Shown: positions 10,323-21,462 of the stretch, piece after piece
How positions within the stretch are numbered: position 1 is the stretch's first letter
Layout: the number at the start of each line of letters is the position of its first letter
Assembly: GCF_964355755.1 (NCBI RefSeq)
Contig: NC_092673.1
Coordinates: 7,507,001 to 7,571,000 of the forward strand
DNA length: 64,000 nucleotides
Reading direction: 5' to 3'
Origin: Antedon mediterranea
Taxonomy: Eukaryota; Echinodermata; Crinoidea; Comatulida; Antedonidae
The notes under the pieces: model-generated
The model's database searches: none
The model's input: only the letters and a program-made list of their open reading frames with translations
Told to the model about the DNA's origin: nothing
Translations under genes and position numbers: made by a program

Positions 10323-10994
10323 TGAACGAATTCCGCTTATTGTCATCGTCGACCAGTTTAATTGAAATAATACTGTACAAACTGTTGAAACAACCTTCAA
10401 TATTACTATTAGCCTAATGCTGCTAACACAATTAATTATGTATATTTAATGGGGGCAGTAAGTTAATAGATATATATGTGAACCAACGAGGCCATGACAG
10501 CTTTCAGCATCATACACAGTTTAGGATAAAAAGCTCTTATAATCTGGTTCAAATGTCCACCTAAATTTATTTTTTTTAGTAGTAAAACAAACAATTTAGA
10601 ACGACGTTTTTGAAAAAAAGAACCTCCACAATATTATCACCATTTATCATCACGCTATTCGTCTTTAAAAATATAAATGGCTTTGAAATATAGACCTAAA
10701 AAGAACTTTGTCCCACGACACAAAAAACATTGCGTAATAAAAAAAATGATCACATTCATAGGCCTAAATAAACTTTATTCAATAATCAATTTCATAATTA
10801 ATGATTTACATTATTTGTTGATTGAAGAGGAAGCAGGTTTCAATTTTTATGCCTTAAAAATACAGTAATTAATATGAAAACTTAATATGAGACCTAGCTG
10901 TTGAATACCGTTGAAGAGGATTTTATTAACCCCTTTTACAAGTAAATAATTTATCACTCATGGAAGAGGCATGTTTAAATTCGTTGTTTATAAT

Positions 10995-13900
10995 AAGTCA
11001 GGCAGCATTTGTCACTATATTAACTTTACTTCATATATTTAGCCAAGTTTGATTTTTCACTTTTAAGTGATCAAGGACATCACAAGACACAACTTCCAAC
11101 TTGTTGTCCAAATTCTAAACGCGTTTTTCATTCGCTGGGGGCGCTTTTTCAAAATGGCCGCCTATGCTATCAAGTACTTATATCTCGGCAACCACTAATC
11201 GTAGAGACTTGGTTTTAGTCTTAAAATGTTCGTAAGGTACATAATTCTATTCACTATAATGGAACATTTTGCCCTAAAATGACCGTAAATACTATTTCTG
11301 ACCATTTGACCTTTAACCTAATCTTATCATATCTCAATAACTATTGGTCAGAAAGAGTTGATATTTATCCCAAATTGTTCAGAAAATACATGTTTCTATT
11401 TGCTTTAATGCAAAGGTTTGTTTAAAGATGGCTGGAAAAACCATATCTAACCTTTGACCATAACCTGTGTGATATCCACAACATGTTGGTTATAGATAAC
11501 ATTTTTCGACAGATTGCTCAGAACATCCATATTTGTAACACATTATTGATTTTTGAATTATTGATGCTTTAAAACATTCACTTAAGCTTGGAAATTAAAG
11601 TTTTAAAATAAATAAAAGCCACTCATTATCTCCATACATAATCCTAGCCTGTGATTGGCTGAAAGTTCAAGCAGATTAGATTTCATGAGTTTAAATGGTA
11701 AGTGTTTTTTAAACCGATTTAAACAGTGTTTGCTGGGAAATCATACTTATTATTAGTACATATACATTTACTTGTATAATAATGTACCTATGCTGATATA
11801 AATATTGTACAGAGGCCTTAGTTAAATAGTTATAAACTATAGTTCCAGCCTAGGCCTTGTCGCTAACACCTAGCAAACAATGCTAGCCTGGTGAGATCCC
11901 CGTGGAACTCAGTGACAAGCCAACTCAGTGCCTGGCATGGTAACCTCCGATGATGTCAGTCAAACGATTGAAAAGCAAGACCAATTAGGAAAAGAAGCAT
12001 TGGATAAATTTGTGACTTCACGAATGGTTGAAAAAACCGTAACATTTTTGGACCCTCAAAAGAAAAACAACTTCTCTTATTTCAAGCATGTAGGAGCAGT
12101 GGTGAAAACCAAAATTAATGGTCAACTAGTTTCAATTAAGCAAGAGAGAAAGCTGGTGTCTAGATTGTTAGTTGTGGCGAAGAGCAGGCCAGAGTTCGCT
12201 CTAAAGGATGTCTTAGGCAACTATGAGTTCAATAGCACTCCACCATCAAATTTCCATCCAGATGGAAGAATGATAATGCTTTCTGGAAAATCCAAGGTAT
12301 TGCAGTCAATAACAGAACTCCCTCTACCAGATAATGTCAGCAGGCCTGTACAGAAAGATGATAAAAAGCAGCATCAATCCCAATTATTGATGGCATGTGT
12401 GTCATCAATATGGTAAAAAAGGTGTCTGATAAGTTCAATGCTTCTGACTTTGCATCTGAATTTGTTAACCTGATTGTTGGTATGAGCAAACCATATGATG
12501 AAGTTCGTCTTTTATTTGATCAATATCTATCAGGATCTTTAAAAGAATCTACACGAGAAAGAGAACACAGAAAACAACTACCATTCACTACCATGTCAAT
12601 GACAACACTGAGATTAAGAACATTAAGACATTTTTATCGCACAAAGAGACCAAAGCTGAACTTACAAAATATCTGTCAGAGAAGATACCTAATCACTTCA
12701 AGAACAACACGAAGAAGGTCCTAGTAACACATCACACGTCCATGATGGCAAACTGCAATCTCTCAGAAGTTATCATGATGCCAGAGATGAAACACGGACA
12801 ACACACATTGGAAGAAGGGGACCAACTGGTCTTATTGTATGCCTTTGATTGTACGTTTGTATGAACAAAGACCCAAGTGCCAATGTTGACATATTTTCTG
12901 TAGATACTGATGTCTTATATCCTTTTAACAGGAAGCTATCCTCTACTTCCTCCAATGACCACATTTGTAGGAAAAGAGGGAAAAAAATACCTATATGGGA
13001 ATGCTATTACCGACTTGGAAAACAAATATCAGCAGCACTGATTGGATGGTATGCATTTAAAGGTACAGATAACACAGGTACATTTGCTGGAAAAGGAGTG
13101 TCCGCCCATTTCAAAGCACTTTTGAAATGTGACGATGAAATACTAGATGCATTTGCTGTATATGGACTGACCTCTGAAATACCAAATTGGATTTTCAGGC
13201 AAATGGAAAGATATGTTTGCATATTATACAGTACTTCTAAGATCAAGGCAGATTATGTCACAGACTTGAGATGGATGTTATTTGCACAGAAAGGCAAGGA
13301 AGGACAACAATTACCCACAACCATGGAAACTCTTAGATCACACGTGGAAAGAGCATACTACATGTCTATTGTATGTAATTCATCATGCAAGCCAACTCCA
13401 TCTATTCCACCAGCAACTGACTATTCCTGGTAACTAGAAGATGGTCACTTGAAGCCGGTATTTTTCAACAATCCACCAGCACCAGAAGCTCTTCTAGAAA
13501 TTCGTCGATGTACCTGCAATGGTTCATGTTCAACAAATCACTGTAGTTGTAAGAAAAACAACTTGCTCTGTACTGATGCATATGAGTGTGGTGATGAATG
13601 TGAGAATACAAAGGACTGGAATGTAGAGCTAGTAGACGATATCGATGAACTTTATTGACTGGAGAGGGTAATCTGACTATATTCAATATTTATGGTATGT
13701 ATTTATTTATTATAACAGTTCCATTGGTGATTTGAAATATTGATTTTGGAACAAGGGATATCATCAACAAAACCACAAGTACCGGTACAAGTTATAAACA
13801 ATACTAGACAAATCTATAGTCTCTCAGTTGTGGATATTACATGCATTAGGGCAAGAGGTCAGATATGGCATTTCTGTTTGCTTTAAAACAAAACATTTAA

Positions 13901-14305
13901 TTACAGTAAATATAAAAAGGCATACTGCGAACAATTTGAAACAAATGTCAAGTCTGTGTGACCATTAGTTACCGAGATATGATGATAGATGGTCAAAGGT
14001 CAAACGGTCAGAAATGGCATTTTCAGTCATTTATGCTCAAAATATTCCATTAGAGTAAATATAAATATGTACCTTACAAACATTTTAAGATTAAAACCAA
14101 GTCTCTACGATTAGTGGTTGCCGAGATATAAGTACTTGATAGCATAAGCGGCCATTTTGAAAAAGCGCCCCCAGCGAATGAAAAACGCGTTTAGAATTTG
14201 GACAACAAGTTGGAAGTTGTTCGTTGTGATGTCCTTGATCACTTAAAAGTGAAAAATCAAACTTGGCTAAATATATGAAGTAAAATACAAATGCTGCCTG
14301 ACTTT
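10995..14305 (+). mobile_element. 3.3-kb element with about 480-bp terminal inverted repeats
   Basis: The left end starts AAGTCAGGCAGCATTTGT and the right end is its inverse (ACAAATGCTGCCTGACTT, ending at 14305). Similarity continues inward to about 11480 and 13830 and includes ttggacaacaagttggaagttg, gcgtttttcattcgctgggggcgc, and the accgagatat / ggtcaaag sub-repeats. The repeats enclose a broken ORF (11928-13658) on the plus strand. I found no convincing target-site duplication (TAAT on the left, TAAC on the right). The arrangement fits a DNA transposon whose ORF is not a transposase I can name. Confidence 0.8.
11928..13658 (+). pseudogene. Broken element ORF with DTDVL core and C-terminal CXC-like cysteine cluster
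   Basis: Four frame-shifted pieces (11928-12416, 12395-12724, 12849-13433, 13449-13658) form one ancestral protein of about 570 residues. In order: an N-terminal region (FVTSRMVEKTVTF); FDQYLSGSLKESTRE; in another frame, FLSHKETKAELTKYL and KKVLVTHHT; HTLEEGDQLVLLYAFD; FSVDTDVLYPF; IGWYAFKGTDNTGTFAGKG; and a tail CTCNGSCSTNHCSCKKNNLLC. The blocks (E-E-G/A-D, S-x-DTDVL, a G-x-x-A-F-x-G-x-D-T-x-G-x-F-x-G-K-G loop and the cysteine tail) belong to an uncharacterised family that I recall as common in cnidarian, mollusc and echinoderm genomes. DTDVL with upstream acidic residues could mark a PIN/FEN-like metal site; this is speculation. Frameshifts near 12400, 12590, 12725-12850 and 13430 make this copy dead. 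Confidence 0.65.
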
Positions 14306-14451
14306 AACCCATTAAAGTTGTTATCTAAGTAATGATTTGATTTTTAAATATGAAGATGAGTGTAAAAAATGAAATTGTGCTTATTTTTTTTTTAGAGAGG
14401 GCGTGCTCACATCCGTCATTTCTGCGTCACGTCATTTGAGGTATATTCAGC

Positions 14452-16185
14452 AGAGCGTCATTTCGACGATCGAGCATTCTCTCTACTTCTACGGAGCGCC
14501 ATTTATGCCTTTATTTACTTACGAAATAGAAATAGAAATAGTACTACGGTAGCTGCTCCAGTGGACAAAATGTAGCACTAGTGGAGCGCAGTGATATAAA
14601 ATAGAAATAAGTCACTAATGTTAATATCTTTTCGTATGTTAATACACTGTGCTCAAGTGGACCCAATTTGGAGCCAGGGGAGCACAGTGATATAAAATAG
14701 AAATAAGTCACTGAATTTTAATATCTTTTCGTATGTTAATACACTATGCTCAAGTGGACCCAATTTGGCGCCAGGAGAGCACAGTGATATAAAATAGAAA
14801 TAAGTCACTGAATGTTAATATATTTTCGTATGTTAATACACTGTGTGCTCTGAAAGTGGACCTAATTTGGCGCCAGTGGAGCACAGTGATATGAAATAGA
14901 AATAAGTCATTGAATTTTAATATCTTTTCGTATGTTAATACACTGTGCTCAAGTGAACCCAATTTGGAGCCAGGGGAGCACAGTGATATAAAATAGAAAT
15001 AAGTCACTGAATTTTAATATCTGTTCGTATGTTATTACACTGTGCTCAAGTGGACCGAATTTGGAGCCAGGGGAGCACAGTGATATAAAATAGAAATAAG
15101 TCACTGAATGTTAATATCTTTTCGTATGTTAATACACTGTGTTCAAGAAGTGGACCCAATTTGGAGCCAGTGGAGCACACTGATAAAAAATAGAAATAAG
15201 TCACTGAATTTTAATATCTTTTCGTATGTTAATACACTGTGCTCAAGAAGTGGACCCAATTTGGAGCCAGTGGAGCACACTGATAATAAATAGAAATAAG
15301 TCACTGAATTTTAATATATTTTCGTATGTTAATACACTGTGCTCAACTGGACCCAATTTGGAGCTAGGGGAGCACAGTGATATAAAATAGAAATAAGTCA
15401 CTGAATTTTAATATCTTTTCGTATGTTAATACACTGTGCTCAAGTGGACCTAATTTGGCGCCAGTGGAGCACAGGGATATAAAATAGAAATAAGTCACTG
15501 AATTTTAATATATTTTCGTATGTTAATACACTGTGCTCACCACATGGACCCAATTTGGCGCGTGCGCCAGTGAGCACACAGTGCAGTGATATAAAATAGA
15601 AAAAAGTCAAAGTTAAGATATTAAAATTCAGTGACTTATTTCTATTTTATATCACTCTTCCTGTGCTCCCCTGGCTCCAAATTGGGTCCACTTGAGCACA
15701 GTGTATTAACATACGAAAAGATATTAAAAATCATTGACTTATTTCTATTTTATATCACTGCTCTCCTGGCTCCAAATTGGGTCCACTTGAGCACAGTGTA
15801 TTAACATACGAAAAGATATTAAAATTCAGTGATTTATTTCTATTTTATATCATTGTGCTCCCCTGGCTCCAAATTAGGTCCATTTGAGCACAGTGTTATT
15901 AACATACGAAAAGATATTAACATTCAGTGACTTATTTCTATTTTATATCACTGTGCTCCTCACTGGCGCCAAATTGTGTCCACTTGAGCACAGTGTATTT
16001 ACATACGAAAAGATATTAAAATTAGTGACTTATTTCTATTTTATATCACTGTGCTCCACCGGTGTTAAATTTGGTCCACTGGAGCAGTTACCGTAGTACT
16101 ATTTCTAATTTAGAAGTAAATAAAGGCATAAATGGCGCTCCGTAGAAGTAGAGAATGCTCGATCGTCGAAATTAATGACGCTCGT
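14452..16185. repeat. 1.7-kb foldback: about 98-bp tandem units inverted around 15610
   Basis: From about 14570 to 15600 roughly ten copies of a unit of about 98 bp run head to tail (gtcactgaattttaatatc recurs near 14708, 14806, 14906, 15003, 15102 and so on). From about 15620 to 16090 five copies run in the opposite orientation. Outside the arrays lies a unique inverted arm: gagcgtcat...cgacgatcgagcattctctac on the left and its complement on the right, including ggagcgccatttatgcc. Each unit has its own small hairpin (CACTGTGCTC ... GAGCACAGTG). The whole could fold into one long hairpin of up to about 0.6 kb per arm. Confidence 0.88.
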
Positions 16186-16312
16186 CATATTTGCTGCAGC
16201 AGCAGCGCGCATGCGCTGCGTGAGTTGTCAAGTTTATTTTTAGAGAGTGTGAACATCGTGAAAAAATACGAATCAAATTTCTTCTATTTTAGTGGCGATT
16301 CAATTATTATTT

Positions 16313-19300
16313 ATGACTTCTAGTGCTTTGAATAACAAATATGACTCTGTTGAGTTCCCATTTTGTGATGAGGTCACCAAATATGAAAAACTTACCAAAA
16401 TTGGTCAAGGAACATTTGGGTAAGAGAGAAGTCAATCCGGCGCCGCGACGACCTGTGTGTCGTGCCGTGGGCTTGACTCTGGGGAGAGAGGGACAATAAA
16501 CATGCTAGTAGGCCTAGCCTAGGCCTATATGCCTAGAGAGTTAGACATAAGACCGTTTTGGCCACAGGCTAATTTAGTTAGGTAATTAGCCTGGTTGCCT
16601 GTAGAGTCAAATGCAAATAGGCTAATGTAATAAGTGTAGGTAGGCCTAACCCTCTCACTAGCTAGCTAGGCTAGTAGTAGTACTAGTAGTAGGCCTACCT
16701 CTACTAGCGGAGTATGGTCGAAGCGGCCACCAGTTTAATAACGTAATTTGTATGGAACGCTATGCGTGCTTTAGCTTTGATGGTCGTTGTCAACGCCATG
16801 GCCTATAGCGAGTTGAGTTACAGCTAAAAGAGTATGGTCAAACCAATAAATATAAGCCAAAAATCATGTACTATCGAATCTTTATATTTTTATAATAATT
16901 AAGTTTGCCTGCCTGTACTATTGAACCTTTAATAATGTATGTACAGTATTGCCGAATCTTTATATCTCGTTTACATACTATCGAATCTTTATACAGTATG
17001 GCAATAATAATTTACATACGGTATTGCCGAATCTTTATATCTCGTTTACATACTATCGAATCTTTATACAGTATTGCATTAATAATTTACGTGTACGGTA
17101 TTGCCGAATCTTTATATCTCATTTACATACTATCGAATCTTTATACAGTATTGCATTAATAATTTACGTACGGTATTGCCGAATCTTTATATCTCATTTA
17201 CATACTATCGAATCTTTATACAGTATTACAATAATAATTTACGTACGGTATTGCCGAATATTTATATCTCATTTACATACTGTACTATCGAATCTTGGTT
17301 TTTATTATTAGTAATAGGGTGTGTTATACATTTAAGTGTTATTCCATTGTAATACATTGTTTGTGTTTTCAATAAAGCAACGTGGGGACGAATACGCCAG
17401 AAGAACGCGCACCTTCTTCAGCACTATTCCTGGCCGCAAGTCGAGTTATTAGCAGGAATTCGCATAATTAATTACCGTACCGTACAGACACTTGCATCTT
17501 ATTTTAGTATTTAAAACTCATTTTAAATTGAACAATATTTATATATTTGAAGGTATACAATAATGTAGAATATTAAATAAATAAATTGCTGTCTTGTAAT
17601 TAAATTATGATTGCGAACACTACTAGTTACTTTACTAATTAATTAATATACAATAACAAAAATAAATATATATATTTTGATATACTTTATTTAAAAAATA
17701 TATATAATTCCTATTAATAATTGGCTTATTATATATTATATCAATATACAATACAAACACCACAATGTATTTTATTGGCTTTATTAAAGTAACATATCAT
17801 TTAGAACAGTTAAAATAAGTAATCATCGATTCGCCTTTTCGTTTAAAAGAACATATCACAATCAATCTGTAAAAAAAGAAAATAAATTACATAATAATGT
17901 AGATTGTTATTTACGTCCGAGGTAAAGAAAACCTGTCGAAACAATGACAATCAAAGATTACAAAACAACGACAATCAAAGCACACACGGCGTTCCATAAA
18001 GATTACCGTTATTGAACTAGCGGCCGCTTTGGTTGGCGGCCGCTTCGACCGTAATTCCCTCTAGCTAGGGGCCAGGCTATATAATTATTTTTAATAGGCC
18101 TAGTCTAGTTAGGCCTATTAAAATATATTATAGGCTACTAGTCTAGGCCTATTATTATTAGTCTAGTAGGTCTATAAATTGTCAGACGATCGGGTCCATA
18201 TTCCAACCAAGACGATCGTGTGGACGTTCGGGCCCCAACATAATTAAATGATCGGAACCATTCTAAAATAAAAGAAAGACGATCGGGTCCATGAAAATTA
18301 GTAAGTTATAATTGTTCACCATAAAATAAGGTGTTCTTGATACAAATGTAATCAACTATGTAAAAGAATTATAAATTGTATATTATGTGTGTGTCAAATC
18401 TAGTTATTCTTGTTTGTAATACTAAACCATTTTGTAAAAAGGCCTGTGTCTGCTAGACGTTATACTTTTGGTAGCAAAAAAACGGCATAAGAGTAAAATA
18501 AAAGCACATCAATCAAGCCCACAACTGCTGCTACACAGGAAGCACAGTCAGTTGGTCCCATGTACAATCAATAATTTGGTTAAATACTGTAACAACACTC
18601 ATCCACTTGGTATGTAGTTGTGACAGTATGCCGAGAAGTCAATTAGAAACTAGAATGTATTTACAAAGGATATGTTCACTTGACTATCGGGCATTTTATT
18701 ATTATATAATTATAGCAAGTTGAAAACTCGGATCTACAGTAATTCCTAAACACTTTAATTCATAAACAGACAGCCAGTGCTTTTTAAGCTAGGCCTAGAC
18801 TAGTCGGAGTACTGTAGTGATTATTATTATTGTAGAATTACACTGTATTATCATTCATGTGGTTCTTTTATTTACTTTTTTTGCAGAGAGGTTTTCAAGG
18901 CTAGACACAAAAGAAACAGAAGAGTGGTTGCACTTAAGAAAGTTCTCATGGAAAATGAAAAAGAAGGAGTAAGTAATGACTGGTACTGTAGATACATGGG
19001 GGTAGAGGGAGAGAGGAGTCATGTTATTTTATGGGGGAGGGCTGAGATAACACTAAAACATTAACATTTGTCGTATTCGATTGGGAACTTTCGTTGTCAA
19101 TGTAAAGATTCGTTGAGTACTTTTTGTATTCAAATTGTAAATTTGTGCTCAACAGAAAGTCATTCGAATAGAAAACGTTGACAATGAAAGCTGTTTCGTT
19201 AAGAACAATCTCAACGCTCAAAATACTCTGTTAAAGAAGTACTCAACGGAAAAACTGTACTCAACGGTGAAAGTCTAAATCGAATACGACAATTATATGA

Positions 19301-21462
19301 CAATCAAAGTTTTGTGATTTGTATTGCCAAAACATTAAGCGTTTGAGACAGGATTGCCATAATCCATTAAAAATAATACTAAGCATTTATAAAGCGTTCT
19401 TAAATTGCTGTGTCTTAAGCCTTCTTGTCTACACTATCAAACTTTTTTATGTGACAAAAAAAATGTGATGTGCCCATATATGGACATAATGATGTCATAT
19501 CACTATCATATTTAAGCATATCACTACTTTTTTGTCAGACTAGGTTGATAGTGTAGACAGAGCTTTACAGCACTAATGACCACAAGTTTGTTTGAACTTT
19601 GTGGGATCATGCTCTGTGGTTGTGTTTTTAATATAATTTGTTCAGTGTAGGACAAGTCTATTTAAAAAAAAACCCAATTTAACCGTACAGAAGTAGATTG
19701 GGTGTACACTATTTCTCCTTGTGTATACTTTGAAAAACCAAGTACATCTTTTGAAATGAGAGGGGATTTTACAGTGTTCTACATTTCGCACTGTCCCCTA
19801 AGATAGATGAATTGGCACATTTGTTAAAACAAAAAATAAACCTCCAACCTACCAAATTGTTATACTATGTGTTATACAAATAGTATTTAATATTAATTAA
19901 TTATATTATTTGTTTATGTACAATTCTTACAGTTTCCGATTACAGCCTTAAGAGAAATCAAAATCTTGCAACTTCTCCGACACGAAAATGTGGTTCATCT
20001 AATTGAGATTTGCCGAACAAAAGGTACATGAAGTCGAGTGCAGTAACGTACTATTACTGTAAAGGATCTAAAGAGCACCACAACACAGCACTACAAATTT
20101 AAATGTGAAACAAATTTCATCTGTTTTAAGTTTAGTAATGGGTATAACACTGAAATAAATTCCTGTCATTTGATTGGACAATAAAACGCACTATTACACA
20201 ATCTTGCAATAAATATTCTCGCTTATGAAGAAAATAAAACACCAAAGCAGTCAATTAATTAAAAATTTCTTTAATGGAAGGCTTTTTGAAAATTATTGAA
20301 TCATTAATTATTAAACTTTGAAAGCCCATCATTTGTGTGACTGCTGTGTGTTGCTTTTTTATCAATTACAGTATATACATAAAACTTTTTATTTGCCGGA
20401 TATACATTACTTAAACCCGTTTTGAGTTTCCTCACTGAAAGTCAGTATAATTATACTACTTATAAGCCGATATGTTTGTGATAAATAGGCTGGCATAGCT
20501 TGCCATGGAGTACATACAGTAAGATATGTATGTATATCAGTAAAAAAGCGTTCAAAACCAGTTTCTGAATAATTCTGTTGCTACTTCTTTTTTTTTCAGC
20601 AACAGCATATAACCGTTTCAAGGGAAGTATCTTCTTAGTGTTTGAGTTCTGCGAACATGATTTAGCTGGGCTACTAAGCAATGCAAATGTCAAGTTCTCG
20701 CTTGGCGAGATAAAAGAGGTTGTGAAACAGCTTCTAAACGGACTCTACTATATCCATAGTAACAAAATACTACACAGAGACATGAAAGCAGCTAATATTC
20801 TTATAACAAAGGAAGGCAAGTTAAAATTAGCAGACTTTGGTCTTGCCAGGGCTTTCAGCCACGCTAAACCTAGCCAGCCGAACAGGTACACAAATAGAGT
20901 TGTCACATTATGGTACCGACCACCTGAGCTATTATTAGGTGAAAGAAATTACGGTCCACCTATAGATATGTGGGGTGCTGGGTGTATCATGGCTGAAATG
21001 TGGACGAGAAGTCCCATAATGCAAGGCAACACAGAGCAACATCAGTTGACCTTAATATCACATTTATGTGGGTCAATTTCGCCAGAAATATGGTCAGGCG
21101 TTGACAAACTTGAATTCTTTTCTAAACTTGAACTTCCAAAAGGTCACAAACGAAAAGTAAAAGAACGACTCAAAGCCTACGTGAAAGATCAGATTGCTTT
21201 GGACCTGATTGACAAACTGTTGTGGCTTGACCCGTCCAATCGTATTAATAGCGATGATGCCTTGAATCATGATTTCTTTTGGTTAGACCCGCTACCGTGT
21301 TCACTGCAAAAGATGTTGTCGTTACATACGCAATCCATGTTCGAGTTCCTTGCGCCACCACGGAGGCGAATCCAACAGCAAGCGCAGCATTCTGCTGTCC
21401 CACCACGAAGATCGGCAAACTTACCACAATCACATGATCAAACATTTGACAGAGTGTTTTGA
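16313..21462 (+). CDS. CDK9: Cyclin-dependent kinase 9 (P-TEFb catalytic subunit), copy A
   Basis: Four exons: 16313-16419, 18887-18968, 19933-20023 and 20600-21462 (with stop), 380 residues against 372 in human. With cyclin T, CDK9 phosphorylates the RNA polymerase II tail, DSIF and NELF to release paused polymerase in the nucleus. Visible motifs: SVEFPFCDEV at the start, glycine loop GQGTFGEV (31-38), Lys53 in VALKK, the PITALRE signature helix with Glu71, HRDMKAAN (Asp154), DFG (Asp172), and the activation-loop Thr191 in NRYTNRV, equivalent to human Thr186. The tail keeps FLAPPRRR and ends FDRVF, as in CDK9 generally. All splice sites are GT-AG. The start follows an in-frame context beginning MTSSALNN. 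Its upstream 127 bp separate it from a large foldback repeat. A second full copy lies at 25521-27275. Confidence 0.96.
16700..18063. mobile_element. 1.36-kb inverted-repeat element in CDK9-A intron 1
   Basis: The left end (ggtcgaagcggcc, then gtttaataacg, then tatggaacgc, then ctttgatggtcgttgt) matches the reverse complement of the right end at 17930-18063, giving arms of roughly 110-130 bp. The right arm has a small insertion with a duplicated gcggccgc. The interior holds an array of about 75-bp units (16870-17300) and AT-rich DNA. No ORF of note, so non-autonomous. Confidence 0.65.
16870..17300. repeat. Tandem repeat, about 75-bp unit
   Basis: gtattgccgaatctttatatctc recurs near 16946, 17021, 17098, 17172 and 17246. 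Each unit has two related half-units, one with gccgaatctttatatctc and one with atcgaatctttatacagt. Open frames across it are by-products of the repetition. Confidence 0.85.
19066..19296. mobile_element. Palindromic MITE-like element in CDK9-A intron 2
   Basis: The left end TTGTCGTATTCGATT with gaactttc is repeated inverted at the right end (gaaagtctaaatcgaatacgacaa). Inner words such as gttgagtactttttgta / gtactcaacgg and gttgtcaatg / cgttgacaatg also pair, so nearly the whole 230 bp is an imperfect palindrome. Confidence 0.65.
19417..19567. mobile_element. Palindromic 'tgtctacactatc' MITE, copy 1
   Basis: Inverted ends TTGTCTACACTATCAAAC and gttgatagtgtagaca enclose a palindromic core with gtgatgtgcccatatatgg and atgatgtcatatcact. 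Related copies lie at 33551-33719, 40819-40983 and 47900-48143. Confidence 0.75.

Noticed and set aside
1230-16090. CRISPR-like interpretation of the regularly spaced repeats
   Set aside because: Units are contiguous tandem copies without unique spacers, and the DNA is clearly eukaryotic.
14750-16096. Open frames in the foldback array
   Set aside because: They repeat the same peptide on both strands because the array units are collinear or inverted; no protein-like features.
16905-17352. Overlapping frames of up to 120 codons in CDK9-A intron 1
   Set aside because: By-products of the 75-bp tandem repeat.
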